From: a virus
Strand: one strand, 5' to 3'
Length of the DNA: 64,000 nt
Virus record (IMG/VR): IMGVR_UViG_3300036770_007547
Coordinates: 1-64,000 of that record
In this document: one piece after another, positions 45,909 to 55,101 of the stretch
Position numbering within the stretch: the first letter of the stretch is position 1
How the letters are laid out: each line of letters starts with the position of its first letter
The notes under the pieces: model-generated
Told to the model about the DNA's origin: nothing
The model's database searches: none
Seen by the model: only the letters and a program-made list of their open reading frames with translations
Position numbers and translations under genes: made by a program

Positions 45909-46373
45909 TTAAGCGAGCTGGAAGCCAGGCTCAGTGACAGTGGTGCCAGAAACATCAACACCGCGCACAGTGCCCGAGCTGTCAGTGATTTGCACGTTGC
46001 CCAGAGCTTGCAGAGCCGACTGCAGAGTTGCAGCGGTCCATGCGTCTTGGGGATACACAGCAACACTGATCTGTCCGGTCGTAGCACCTTCGACTTGATA
46101 CATGGCGATGGTGGCAGTCTCTTGGATAGCCTGATTGATGTTCTTGACAACACCGGGATCAAACACACCAGAGGTGTATGTTCCAAGCTCGGCGCGCAGA
46201 TCGATCGCAGTAGCGCCAGTATCCTTGACCAGCACTTTGAAGAAGTCCAGCTTGGGGCCGGCCATCTGTACCAAAGCGTCGGTAGAACCGATGTTGCCGG
46301 TCTGGCTACCGTTGTTGATGTCCAGTGCAAATACTGGTTGCGAGTCACCGTTAAAGGGATTGAAAACAGCCAT
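45909..46373 (-). CDS. Conserved structural protein, likely abundant virion component
   Basis: 154 residues. FNGDSQPVFALDINNGSQTG, GPKLDFFKVLVKDTGA, NQAIQETATIAMYQV and the terminal VSGTTVTEPGFQL recall a conserved marine T4-like virion protein. It has a perfect TATAAATA late promoter, AGGAG ribosome binding site and a strong terminator, so it is a monocistronic, highly expressed late gene. Decoration or tail role is inferred. Confidence 0.8.
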   Translation of the reverse strand: MAVFNPFNGDSQPVFALDINNGSQTGNIGSTDALVQMAGPKLDFFKVLVKDTGATAIDLRAELGTYTSGVFDPGVVKNINQAIQETATIAMYQVEGATTGQISVAVYPQDAWTAATLQSALQALGNVQITDSSGTVRGVDVSGTTVTEPGFQLA

Positions 46374-46410
46374 TTTATTTCTCCTAGTTTGTGGGCTTTT
46401 GCCCTACACT

Positions 46411-46418
46411 TATTTATA
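46411..46418 (-). promoter_or_regulatory. Late promoter TATAAATA
   Basis: Exact T4 late consensus, 37 nt upstream of the gene at 46373. Confidence 0.8.
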
Positions 46419-46426
46419 CCTTTGAT

Positions 46427-48370
46427 TTAATTCTGGGCTGTTGAGGTGTTTTTGGACTGGGATTTCCGTGCCCCAAAACCGCCTGCCATCCTGCTCACCA
46501 GCTTGGCGCGACCAGCCGGCGTGGCCAACACCCACCCTTCTTGACCGGGCTGTTGTTGATCCAGCTGGCGTTGTAGATCGATTTTGAGACGATGCACTAG
46601 ATTCCATGTGTCAAACGCTGCTTGCATGCCCTGCAAGTTGGCGCCTGTGAGATACTCGGCTATGTTGCGATATTTTTGTGGGGTCACGTTGGCCTCGAGC
46701 CATTTACCAAAGTCGGCCGGAGTGGCACGACTGTAATCTGTGCCTTTGAGGCTGTTGATGAATCGTTCCATCAATGCCGGGAGATCTGTGATTCGTTGAT
46801 CCCTCAGCGCAGTGGGATTGAAAAGACTGTTCATGGCCTGGGCACTGGTGCCCGAGCTCAATGCCTTGATCTGTTGCACCAACTGTTGATTGGGTTCTAG
46901 GTTTTTCAATCCCGGAACAGTGGCGCCGGCCACCATGAGTCCAGGCACCGACTTCAGCATGGCACCGGGATCGGTCACAGGTTGTTCGGCGCCCGCAGGA
47001 TCATCCATGCGTGTGTGTATGGCCAATCCTATGCGGCTGTTGCGTATGCGGCGACCCAACTCGCTGTCACGTGGAATACGATACACTATGCCGTCGTGTT
47101 TGTTGGGCTGGAAAACCAAGCGTCCATCTTCATCGCGCACCGGATCCGACGAGCTGTACAACAAGTCACCTTTGAGATAACCACGAAAGTCCCGGGGTGT
47201 GGCAGCTTCGAGATAGGGCCAAAGCTCGCGGTACACCGGCACCAGTTTTTCCACGCGATCAGCGGCTTTGCCTTGTGCGGCTGCTCGCTCATCTCGCTGT
47301 GCCATGATGGATGCTATTTCATCGGGACTTTTTGCCAGGCCCGATCCGCCAGCGGCTGCTGCACCACCTTTGTCGGTGAGCATGAATTGGCCACGGTCGT
47401 CACGACCAAATATCACAGCCGGGCTGCCATCCCACTTGATGGTGGCATGCTGTTCGCTGTTTTTGGCCGTGTCATTCACGATGGCCAAGGCTTCTTGTGC
47501 GCCTGCTGCACCTTTCTGGAACACTAGATCTTCTATGTAGGGTATGCGTGGACTTTTGGATTCCTGGAGACGTTGATTTTCCACCAGGGGCTGCATGCCT
47601 TGATTCACGATCCTGTCACGCAAACGCGCCATGATGTTGACTTCGTTGTATTCGGTGTAGACGTCTGTGGTCTCTGCTATGGGAGTTCCAGCCCGTTCCA
47701 TGTGATCTCGAAAGTCAGCCAACTTGGCATCTCGCTGGGCATCGTTTTTGAGCGCGGCCATGATGGTCTCCACGGATCGAAGATCTTTGGCCGTGGCCTG
47801 TGGATTCAACAGCATCTTGGCTATCTTATCGGGATCGTCGGTGATCAATTCATTGGTGGATCTATCCATCAACCCGGTGTTTTGATTGAGTTTGTAGCCC
47901 AGGGCCTTGCCCACGCTGTTGATGAGTATGTTGCGGCTGGCACCTTTGAAATCACTGTCGGGCGGTGATCCTGCCAGCATAAACTTGGCCCATTCCATCT
48001 TGGGCACAAACATAAAGTCGGTTTGGACGAATCCCGAATCAGCGCGGCCACGTATGGGTGTGAGGAAATGCACTGATATGCCGGACTTTTTGACCCAATC
48101 TCGCGGATCCTGGCCGTGCTGGGTCACATAGTCCGACAGCAGTCGTGCCAATTCGTCTTTTGACATCTGATTGGAATCCACGCCCAGGTCAAGGTCGCCT
48201 GAGGTGGGCTTCTGCCCGGTACTGCCCAGCATGTTTGCCTGCAAGGGAAGACCAGTCACAGTCTCCAACCAACTCACTGTGGGCTTGATGTCTGCTAGAT
48301 TGATGCGTTGGGTGCGAGCATTTCCCTGGGCATCACGGAATACATTTCCACCTTCATTCAGATTCTGCAC
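46427..48370 (-). CDS. Large nucleotidyltransferase-like protein (two putative NTase signatures)
   Basis: 647 residues. Near residue 58 GDLDLGVDSNQMSKDEL looks like the G-x-DxD active site of a pol-beta-type nucleotidyltransferase. Near residue 310 TIKWDGSPAVIFGRDD has the KxDG motif I of ligase/capping-type covalent nucleotidyltransferases. I recall a conserved protein with the latter motif in marine T4-like phages (possibly DUF6267), function unknown. C-terminal third is helical. RNA ligation or tRNA repair is a testable idea only. Confidence 0.75.
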   Translation of the reverse strand: MQNLNEGGNVFRDAQGNARTQRINLADIKPTVSWLETVTGLPLQANMLGSTGQKPTSGDLDLGVDSNQMSKDELARLLSDYVTQHGQDPRDWVKKSGISVHFLTPIRGRADSGFVQTDFMFVPKMEWAKFMLAGSPPDSDFKGASRNILINSVGKALGYKLNQNTGLMDRSTNELITDDPDKIAKMLLNPQATAKDLRSVETIMAALKNDAQRDAKLADFRDHMERAGTPIAETTDVYTEYNEVNIMARLRDRIVNQGMQPLVENQRLQESKSPRIPYIEDLVFQKGAAGAQEALAIVNDTAKNSEQHATIKWDGSPAVIFGRDDRGQFMLTDKGGAAAAGGSGLAKSPDEIASIMAQRDERAAAQGKAADRVEKLVPVYRELWPYLEAATPRDFRGYLKGDLLYSSSDPVRDEDGRLVFQPNKHDGIVYRIPRDSELGRRIRNSRIGLAIHTRMDDPAGAEQPVTDPGAMLKSVPGLMVAGATVPGLKNLEPNQQLVQQIKALSSGTSAQAMNSLFNPTALRDQRITDLPALMERFINSLKGTDYSRATPADFGKWLEANVTPQKYRNIAEYLTGANLQGMQAAFDTWNLVHRLKIDLQRQLDQQQPGQEGWVLATPAGRAKLVSRMAGGFGARKSQSKNTSTAQN

Positions 48371-48611
48371 GTCGAACGGTCCTTACAAATTTGGTGGGAT
48401 CTCGGTCACGTATGGCATTCAATAATTTACGAGCGAGGTTTTCGGCTTGATCGGGCGGAAAGCTGGTTTCGATTTGTTCGATCAATCTAATGGCCGATGC
48501 GATGATGTTGCTGGCCCGGCTCTCGATGATGTAACGGCGATCTCGATCTGCGTATTTGTTTTCGTAGATCGTGTCCAGTTCTTCGAGGATGCTCCGTGTC
48601 TTTTTTTGCAT
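48354..48611 (-). CDS. Conserved T4-like phage protein
   Basis: 85 residues. KKTRSILEELDTIYENKYAD, YIIESRASNIIASAIRLIEQ and LARKLLNAIRDRDPTKF match a small conserved cyanophage protein I recall. Helical. It overlaps the large NTase-like gene start by 17 bp and may be its partner. Confidence 0.75.
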   Translation of the reverse strand: MQKKTRSILEELDTIYENKYADRDRRYIIESRASNIIASAIRLIEQIETSFPPDQAENLARKLLNAIRDRDPTKFVRTVRRAESE

Positions 48612-48627
48612 GATTTTGGCCCCGATA

Positions 48628-48634
48628 TATTTAT
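48628..48634 (-). promoter_or_regulatory. Late promoter box ATAAATA
   Basis: ATAAATA, 16 nt before the ATG at 48611. Confidence 0.5.
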
Positions 48635-49716
48635 TGATTCTCGGGCGCCAAATAAACTGCCTTTATTAACGCACCACCGGTGTCGCGTATTTCCTGTGGC
48701 CAGCTTTCGACCATGTCCCAGCAACGATCGCGAACATGGTCAGACATGAGCAGGTCACGATTGGCCAGCAGTCGCGGCATCATGCTTGATCTCAGCTGGG
48801 CCGCACGCTCTCGATCCCGCAACAGATCTAGATTGGATTTCACGGCCCACCAACAGCGTTCAAACAGCGTGTCACGATACTGATAGCTGTGATCTATCAC
48901 ATCATCAAAGATGTCAAATCCCAGTTTCTCCCATTCAGCGGCTTGACCATAACCACCCACCCATATAGGAAGCGTGAGCCCCATCACGGAGAACGCGGTT
49001 TTTTCTGTGAATACTGCACCTCGATCATAGGCCACCGATTCGGTGATGAGAGATATCGCAGATTTTTCAAAAATGTCATGCAGGCCATTCACCCAACTCC
49101 AGGTATTGCCACCATAGTATTTCCAGCTGAGCGGGTCATCTTTGTCTTTGTCGGGATTTTCCGGGGGCATTTCGCCGGTGTATTCGATCCAACGCTGGGG
49201 CAATTCCACTGGTGCCAACAAAAATCCCCGCTGTCGTTGTGTCATCATGTCTTGCCAATCCAATGACTCCAGTTCTTGTATGATGGTGCTCATGTCGTAG
49301 CCACGGAACTTGCCGCTGTACGAATATGTGCAGTCCAGATCAAACATTTCCTGCAGTTTGAGCATGAGATAACGATTCACTTGCTTTTTGTTGATCATGA
49401 AATTGCAGGCGTATTCGGTCGTGACCGAATCGATCAAAGGGATGCGATCTTGTCGGAACATGCGTATCTGCTGTACCAACCAAGCCGGACAGGTATACAC
49501 AGGAGGACCACCTGGCCACTCAATGGCGCTCCAGAGATCGTTGACCACGTAACCAGCTCGCCCACGCTGGGGCCAGAATCGATCCAGGGCCGCGGTCTGG
49601 AACGCATCATAGACATGGAAAACATCGTTGCTGTCTATCACATCTACATCATGCAATGTTTCGTGGGGAATAGATGTTTCCCAACCTATGAATGTGGTGA
49701 TGAGTCTAAGTGTCAT
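48631..49716 (-). CDS. Glycosyltransferase-like protein (TEK family), copy 2
   Basis: 361 residues from MTLRLITTFIGWE. VFTEKTAFSVMGLTLPIWVG, then WEKLGFDIFDDVIDHSY, matches the C-terminal layout of the copies at 21693 and 51154. N-terminal half differs. The ATG is 8 nt after a late box. Acceptor and donor unknown. Confidence 0.7.
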   Translation of the reverse strand: MTLRLITTFIGWETSIPHETLHDVDVIDSNDVFHVYDAFQTAALDRFWPQRGRAGYVVNDLWSAIEWPGGPPVYTCPAWLVQQIRMFRQDRIPLIDSVTTEYACNFMINKKQVNRYLMLKLQEMFDLDCTYSYSGKFRGYDMSTIIQELESLDWQDMMTQRQRGFLLAPVELPQRWIEYTGEMPPENPDKDKDDPLSWKYYGGNTWSWVNGLHDIFEKSAISLITESVAYDRGAVFTEKTAFSVMGLTLPIWVGGYGQAAEWEKLGFDIFDDVIDHSYQYRDTLFERCWWAVKSNLDLLRDRERAAQLRSSMMPRLLANRDLLMSDHVRDRCWDMVESWPQEIRDTGGALIKAVYLAPENQ

Positions 49717-49724
49717 AATGTTTG

Positions 49725-49731
49725 TATTTAT
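49725..49731 (-). promoter_or_regulatory. Late promoter box ATAAATA
   Basis: ATAAATA, 8 nt before ATG 49716. Confidence 0.45.
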
Positions 49732-49739
49732 TGACAGTG

Positions 49740-51146
49740 TCAACCAGCTTTGATCTTGCCCAAAAGCTGCTTGAGTTTGGCGCTCTGCACTTCGGCAGTG
49801 ACCTTGCCAGTGTCGGGGTTGTCATCATTATCACCGCTGTCGTTGACACGACTGGTGCTCTTGATACTGTCAAGTATGTTGGGTTTACGCACCATCCCGG
49901 TGCTGCCACTCGAATCCTCTTCGCCTAGGTCGCGTATGCGCAAACTGTCGATGTCAAATTCAAGCTCGACTTTCTGCCCCACGCCCGAACTCGATCGTGT
50001 TTTCATGAGCTGTAGCTGATAGCGCCCGCGTTCGCGCATGGCCCGGCTGGTAAAGATACCAAACACATTGTCTGCGGTGTTGATCTTGGAGATACCCCCG
50101 GAAATGTGACTGTGATCAAACTCGATCTCTTCCACGGCTGCTCGATTCAACTGCGATGCTGTGACAAACAGCACATTGAGTTCTTTGGCTAGATTTCTCA
50201 GTTCTTCGCTCACATACTTGTCTTTGACGAACAAGTCGTTGGGCGATACCTTGGCGCTCACGGGCATCAAGAGATCTAGATAATCGATGCACAAGAAATC
50301 CACGCGCATGCCGGTCTGTATCTGCAGTTCTTTGAGATAGGCCCGTATGTCATTCACAGTGCTCTGTGCCGGCATGTACTTGATTCTCAGTTTACCGGCT
50401 TTCTTGGCCAGCATCTTGATCTTCATCTCCACGGTGTCGAGATCTTTGAAGATGTCTCGAGCCGCGGTATTGGTCATCATGCTGTCGATGCGATATCCGC
50501 AGAGGCCTTCTGATAGTTCCAGCGTGATGTACACGCCCGAAAGCCCGGCTTGCGTCCAGTTCACTGCGAGATTTTGCATGAACAGGCTCTTGCCCGAACC
50601 CGAACCACCTGCAAAGATCTGCAGCTCGCCACGATTGAACCCGCCATACAACAGTTTGTCTAGCGCAGGCCATCCTGTGCTGTTCTGTCCGTTGTTGCTC
50701 TTCAAGGACATCAGCCTCGCTCGCGGGTCATCAAAGTAGTCTGTGCCCATGTCTCGAGTGAGAGATATCTGCACAGCATCCTTGATCAGCTTTTCCACGG
50801 GACCAAAGTCACCTTTTTCCAAGAGATCCGCGCTCTTGAGGATGGCACGTTCCAGCTCCTGCCTGCGGGTAAAGGCTTCAAACTCTTCCATGAACCAATC
50901 GAAGTGCCCGTCGTTGAGATCGGGCACTTCGCTCAATCTGATGCCAGTGGCCGCCGAGATCTGCATGCGGTCGGGCATGGTTTTGTGATCGTCGCAGTGC
51001 TGTTTTATGAACAGCGCGGCCGGTCGTAGACTGCGATCAAAGTTTTCGGGATTGTAGATGTTTTGAACACGCACATAGCTCTGTGCGTCCATCAACATCA
51101 TTTCAAGGAACAGTCGTTGCACATCCACACTGTAGTCTTTTAACAC
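49740..51146 (-). CDS. 41: Replicative DNA helicase (T4 gp41/DnaB-like)
   Basis: 468 residues. Walker A GGSGSGKSLF, Walker B FLCIDYLDLL, the H4-type SQLNRAAVEE segment, and the RSSSGVGQKVEL arginine-finger end. Hexameric 5'-3' helicase at the replication fork; works with the primase at 52209, three kilobases away in the same orientation. Confidence 0.93.
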   Translation of the reverse strand: MLKDYSVDVQRLFLEMMLMDAQSYVRVQNIYNPENFDRSLRPAALFIKQHCDDHKTMPDRMQISAATGIRLSEVPDLNDGHFDWFMEEFEAFTRRQELERAILKSADLLEKGDFGPVEKLIKDAVQISLTRDMGTDYFDDPRARLMSLKSNNGQNSTGWPALDKLLYGGFNRGELQIFAGGSGSGKSLFMQNLAVNWTQAGLSGVYITLELSEGLCGYRIDSMMTNTAARDIFKDLDTVEMKIKMLAKKAGKLRIKYMPAQSTVNDIRAYLKELQIQTGMRVDFLCIDYLDLLMPVSAKVSPNDLFVKDKYVSEELRNLAKELNVLFVTASQLNRAAVEEIEFDHSHISGGISKINTADNVFGIFTSRAMRERGRYQLQLMKTRSSSGVGQKVELEFDIDSLRIRDLGEEDSSGSTGMVRKPNILDSIKSTSRVNDSGDNDDNPDTGKVTAEVQSAKLKQLLGKIKAG

Positions 51147-51153
51147 AAAGGCC

Positions 51154-52212
51154 TCACTGATAAAGGAATTCTAGGCACCTCTCACCAAATCTCGCTAGAG
51201 CCTGGTTGGTGCGATCTCGATCGAAAAACCACTGTTGATTGTGCCGACATCGGGCATCAATCTCTTCTGGATACTTATATACCGCTTCTGCCAGCTGTCG
51301 CACAGCTTCGGCGGCTGCTTCGGCCCGGCGACGCGTTTTTCGTATACTGTCATAGCCTTCGTCGCAGAAATCATGCCAGGTCTGGAATCCAAGATCTCGC
51401 AATTTCTGCAGGCAGCCTTGATCCCCGAATATCACGAAAGGTCGTGCTTGTGCCAAGGCCTTCCAGGTCTTTTCGGTGAGATAGGGAGTGACTCCATCGA
51501 AGGCCGTGCTTTCCATGACACAGTACACACGGCTCTGTGCAAACATGTCATGATGCGGTAGATGATCCAGGGCCACGTTTTCGTTGCAGTCATAGAACAA
51601 AGGCAGTGCCCGATAGTTTTCAAAACGATCTATGCCCGCTTTGTTGAACCAAACTTCCAGGCCCAGGTCACCGAATCTTAGATTGGTTTCTAAAACATCC
51701 TGGCGATCATCGGTGACCATGCGTAGATCTCGATAGTGTGACAGTATCTCCAGCATCATCTCCCGATGCGGGTGCAAGTTCCCCACTGGGATCACCACAT
51801 CATAGCGGGCCTGGGACACCGAGGTACGATTGACTTCGTTCCACAACACTGCCGACGAGTATCTCTGCTGTGTGATCAAGTCCCAAAAGTCAAAGCCCAG
51901 GCTGCGGTTTCCATTCTCGTGATGCTCGGCATGTTCTTTTCCAGTGATGATCACAGTGTCTCGAGCCTGGTGCAAAGGGAAACAGTGGAAAGCATGACCT
52001 TCAAACACATTGCCCCACTGTTTCCAGGCAGTAGGATCTTGTCCGCGCCAATCTCTAAACACCGGGCCCCCGGGCTGATCAGAAATCGCTAGATCAGCGA
52101 ATCGTTGCTGTCGGCTGTGCATGGCAGCGATGCCGGCATAGATCCAGCTCTGTGTGTAAAGCCCCCAGTCGGGATTCTGTTGTTTGAGATAGGTCAGCGA
52201 CGTCAGTTTCAT
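51154..52212 (-). CDS. Glycosyltransferase-like protein (TEK family), copy 3
   Basis: 352 residues from MKLTSLTYLKQQNP, ATGA-coupled to the primase. YLTEKTWKALAQARPFVIFG, QKLRDLGFQTWHDFCDEGYD shared with copy 1. It sits unexpectedly between primase and helicase genes. Putative sugar transferase acting on DNA, protein or surface glycan. Confidence 0.72.
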   Translation of the reverse strand: MKLTSLTYLKQQNPDWGLYTQSWIYAGIAAMHSRQQRFADLAISDQPGGPVFRDWRGQDPTAWKQWGNVFEGHAFHCFPLHQARDTVIITGKEHAEHHENGNRSLGFDFWDLITQQRYSSAVLWNEVNRTSVSQARYDVVIPVGNLHPHREMMLEILSHYRDLRMVTDDRQDVLETNLRFGDLGLEVWFNKAGIDRFENYRALPLFYDCNENVALDHLPHHDMFAQSRVYCVMESTAFDGVTPYLTEKTWKALAQARPFVIFGDQGCLQKLRDLGFQTWHDFCDEGYDSIRKTRRRAEAAAEAVRQLAEAVYKYPEEIDARCRHNQQWFFDRDRTNQALARFGERCLEFLYQ

Positions 52213-53189
52213 TGGCGCATCCATTTTTTGCGCGATATTTCGATGCGTATGCGCGAAGTCTGTCGATGTTGCATGATCATCATCACTGTGGCCAAGCGAC
52301 CCATGACCTTGACAGCATCGTTGACATCTTTGCAACCCTCGGGCCATTCAGGCATGCTCACAGCCCAGCCCAGTTCCAGGGCGCGGTCCACCAACTTCAT
52401 ACCAGCTTCGTCCTGATCGGGAACCACAGTGATCTCGCGCCCCAGGCTGCGTATCAGTCGCGCCTGCGCATCATTGATCTCGGCATGCAACACAGCCAAA
52501 CCAGAAATGCTGAGTGCATCAAACACTCCTTCCATCACGATCGCATGTTGCCAGTCGGGTCGTTGCAGGTCCGTGCCAAACACATAGCCTGACTGCATGT
52601 CATGGATGTAGCGAGGATTGTGATCATCGAAGAATCTGCGAGTGTGTCCCACTATGCGTCCATCATAGGTAAAAGGTATGATCACTCCTTGCCTGCGCCT
52701 AAATTTGTCACCGGGTTCACCAGTGATCATGCCACAGGGGTAATCCTCGGGCACATGCCTGTCGCGGAGATACTGCCAGTGTATGGGCATGTTCTCATCA
52801 ACGAGAGAAAAGTCTGGTGGTAAATCGCGATCTTCAAACTCTATGCCTTGCAAGATGTTGGCTGTGCGTTGACGGTCATCCAGGATACCCATCACGCTTT
52901 TGTGGCGCAGGCTTTCGAGATTGATGCGTTCGATCTCTTCTTGGGGCACGTTCAACCATGTCAGTAGTCGTCGTGCTTTGAAACTGAGATTCCTGCCCAG
53001 GATGAACGACGCAGTGAAGCCACAGTTGAAACAGTGATAGCTCCAACCTTGGTCTGTGGTCTTGACACCGCCGCGCTGACGTCGATCAGCGCTTTCGCCG
53101 TTGTGTACGCAACAGGGTGCGTTGAAGCTCACCCAACCTGATGCTGTGGATTTTTTCTTGCCAACGATGTATGGGAGTAAATCAATCAC
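52209..53189 (-). CDS. 61: DNA primase (T4 gp61-like)
   Basis: 326 residues. Zinc-binding domain near 25-60 (APCCVHNG, HCFNCGF), TOPRIM catalytic centre with VMEGVFDALS and VVPDQDEAG. Synthesises RNA primers for lagging-strand replication with the gp41-like helicase. Confidence 0.92.
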   Translation of the reverse strand: MIDLLPYIVGKKKSTASGWVSFNAPCCVHNGESADRRQRGGVKTTDQGWSYHCFNCGFTASFILGRNLSFKARRLLTWLNVPQEEIERINLESLRHKSVMGILDDRQRTANILQGIEFEDRDLPPDFSLVDENMPIHWQYLRDRHVPEDYPCGMITGEPGDKFRRRQGVIIPFTYDGRIVGHTRRFFDDHNPRYIHDMQSGYVFGTDLQRPDWQHAIVMEGVFDALSISGLAVLHAEINDAQARLIRSLGREITVVPDQDEAGMKLVDRALELGWAVSMPEWPEGCKDVNDAVKVMGRLATVMMIMQHRQTSRIRIEISRKKWMRQ

Positions 53190-53929
53190 TTGGATAGTGT
53201 AGCATGATCGATCTCTTTGATCAATAGATCACGGATAAGTTGGTGACCTTTTTCATTGGGATGGCCATTTTTGCACCACAGTCCCCGTTTGCCATTGCTG
53301 TTTTCTGGATGTCGGAAAAAGTCGGTCATGAGATCACGATCGTTCCATATCATGGTGTCTAGATCGATCGACGATCTTTGCGGAGAAACGCGAAATTGCA
53401 ACATAGGAATATTGTTGCGAGCCGCCACACCATCAAACAAAAGCACGGTTTGTAGATAGTTCAGTCTTGCTTGTTCGGTTCCCGTGGCCATGGTCAAGTA
53501 TCTTTTGTTGAGTTCTTTCCAATCACGGGGTACCACGTCGTCGGATGCTTCGGTCCAGGCCGAATGTATGAACTTGTTCCAGGGCGGATCATCGGGGTAG
53601 GATCTATGGGCATGATTGTACCAGCTCATGCGATCGGGTTCGGTGTGTGCTGCCAACACCAGGCACTGCGAGGGATCTGATTCGTGTTCCAACCACCACA
53701 AAAACGTCCAAATCTCGCTCTGCAGGCTGCCGCCGGGTATGCCAAAATTTTCCACCGGGACCTGATAGTGTTTTCCCAACAGGCCCAGGAAACAGTGATT
53801 GTTGCGATAGTGGTCGTTTTCAGACCAACAAGAATGTGCTGCGGGTTGTGTTTTTCGCAGTTCGGGATCCAGTAGTTCATCGCCGTACATCCACGAATCA
53901 CCAAACCCCACTATTTTTGTAAACTTCAT
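53186..53929 (-). CDS. SGNH/GDSL hydrolase-like protein
   Basis: 247 residues. GFGDSWMYGDEL gives the nucleophile Ser block, GIPGGSLQSEIW the Gly block, AAHTEPDRM the third, and WCKNGHPNEKGHQLI the catalytic His. Relative of the gene at 29117. Coupled by ATGA to the upstream virion protein gene. Confidence 0.75.
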   Translation of the reverse strand: MKFTKIVGFGDSWMYGDELLDPELRKTQPAAHSCWSENDHYRNNHCFLGLLGKHYQVPVENFGIPGGSLQSEIWTFLWWLEHESDPSQCLVLAAHTEPDRMSWYNHAHRSYPDDPPWNKFIHSAWTEASDDVVPRDWKELNKRYLTMATGTEQARLNYLQTVLLFDGVAARNNIPMLQFRVSPQRSSIDLDTMIWNDRDLMTDFFRHPENSNGKRGLWCKNGHPNEKGHQLIRDLLIKEIDHATLSK

Positions 53930-54702
53930 CGATAAGTGATGAGATCTATGTTGCCATCGGTGATATCAAGCTCTAGCCTCAGCAAGGGATGGAATCCAGA
54001 TACATTGATGCCACGGCGTTGCGTGTTTGAATCCAAGGACAGTTGTTCCACAGTGTTGCCCGACTCTAGGTCTTGGAACGGGATGGTGTACCATTCACCA
54101 TCGGTGGTGGTGGCGCCTTGTACCTGCAAGCTGCCAGTGAATGTGTTGGTGTCGATCTGGAACGTGGTCAGGCGTGTGCCATCGGTGTTCAGTGTGCTGG
54201 AATAGTAGATGCTGGAGTCGGGGGCTTGATCCGGTATGGTGAGCACACGGCTGGCCACGAACGAGGGGAACACCGAATCCACGATGTTTACCACACCACG
54301 AGCTCCGCTGTTGTCGTCTACAAACACCGGTCGATCCAACACGCCCGATGCCATGGAGATGCTGTAACTGGCTAGATCAGGTTCGAGATTCAAGGTCTCG
54401 GCTGCGGTCACAGTGACCTTGGCCCGACCTGCAGTGGCACTGAGGACGTCTAGATCTTTGGCCAACAACAGTTGTTCACCATTTTGACTGATCACGCGGA
54501 AGGTGAACGTGGCTCCCGAGATGTTGACCGGCTTTTGATCTTGATTCAAGAACTGGAACAACAGTACATTGTCCACACCTCGGTTTATGGTTAAATTTTT
54601 GGCATACACAGGATTCCACCTCCGGTCAAAATAGCTGCCCGACACGTCAACCAAAAGTACAGTCTGGATTTGTTGATATAAATAGGCAGGGGTCGAGTAC
54701 AT
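53926..54702 (-). CDS. Conserved virion structural protein
   Basis: 258 residues from MYSTPAYLYQQIQTVLLVD. VYAKNLTINRGVDNVLLFQF and NQDQKPVNISGATFTFRV look like the Ig-like N-terminal domain of baseplate-associated proteins, conserved in the cyanophage proteins I recall. A CATAAATA late box and GGAG precede the ATG. Confidence 0.78.
   Translation of the reverse strand: MYSTPAYLYQQIQTVLLVDVSGSYFDRRWNPVYAKNLTINRGVDNVLLFQFLNQDQKPVNISGATFTFRVISQNGEQLLLAKDLDVLSATAGRAKVTVTAAETLNLEPDLASYSISMASGVLDRPVFVDDNSGARGVVNIVDSVFPSFVASRVLTIPDQAPDSSIYYSSTLNTDGTRLTTFQIDTNTFTGSLQVQGATTTDGEWYTIPFQDLESGNTVEQLSLDSNTQRRGINVSGFHPLLRLELDITDGNIDLITYR
54677..54684 (+). promoter_or_regulatory. Late promoter TATAAATA (plus strand)
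   Basis: Exact consensus 40 nt upstream of the gene at 54724. It lies inside the 5' coding region of the divergent minus gene. Confidence 0.7.
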
Positions 54703-54718
54703 AGGGATCTCCAACTGA

Positions 54719-54726
54719 TATTTATG
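54719..54726 (-). promoter_or_regulatory. Late promoter CATAAATA (minus strand)
   Basis: 16 nt before the ATG at 54702, overlapping the plus-strand start codon at 54724. Confidence 0.6.
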
Positions 54727-55101
54727 GGCGAAAACATTTTAAAAACATTGAGCGAACGCTACCCCTTCATGACCATATGTGTTCATGCTGGAAACGAATA
54801 CATCGGGATCATACAAAACCGAGACGAAACAGTGACCACCTTGTATGACTTTGGTGCCATAACCAGCGAGCCTTTGAAGGAAGCCTATCTCGAACTGGCC
54901 TCGGATTGGTGGTGGGAAAGCAATCACAGCATACCCATAAACATTTTCCTCAAAACAGAATGGGACCCTTTCCGTTTCTGTCTGCGCACATTCAGCAACA
55001 AGGACCTAGAAATAATACACGGGCCTGTTTGCAGCATCAATGACATCAGTCGCCGGCGCAGTAAACGTCGCAGCATCACGCTGGTGCGTTATTCAGACTG
55101 A
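54724..55101 (+). CDS. Conserved T4-like phage protein
   Basis: 125 residues. LSERYPFMTICVHAGNEYIG, IQNRDETVTTLYDFG, DWWWESNHSIPINIFLK and RSKRRSITLVRYSD form one of the most conserved small proteins I recall among marine T4-like phages. No enzymatic motif. Transcribed against its neighbours from its own late box. Confidence 0.82.
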   Translation: MGENILKTLSERYPFMTICVHAGNEYIGIIQNRDETVTTLYDFGAITSEPLKEAYLELASDWWWESNHSIPINIFLKTEWDPFRFCLRTFSNKDLEIIHGPVCSINDISRRRSKRRSITLVRYSD

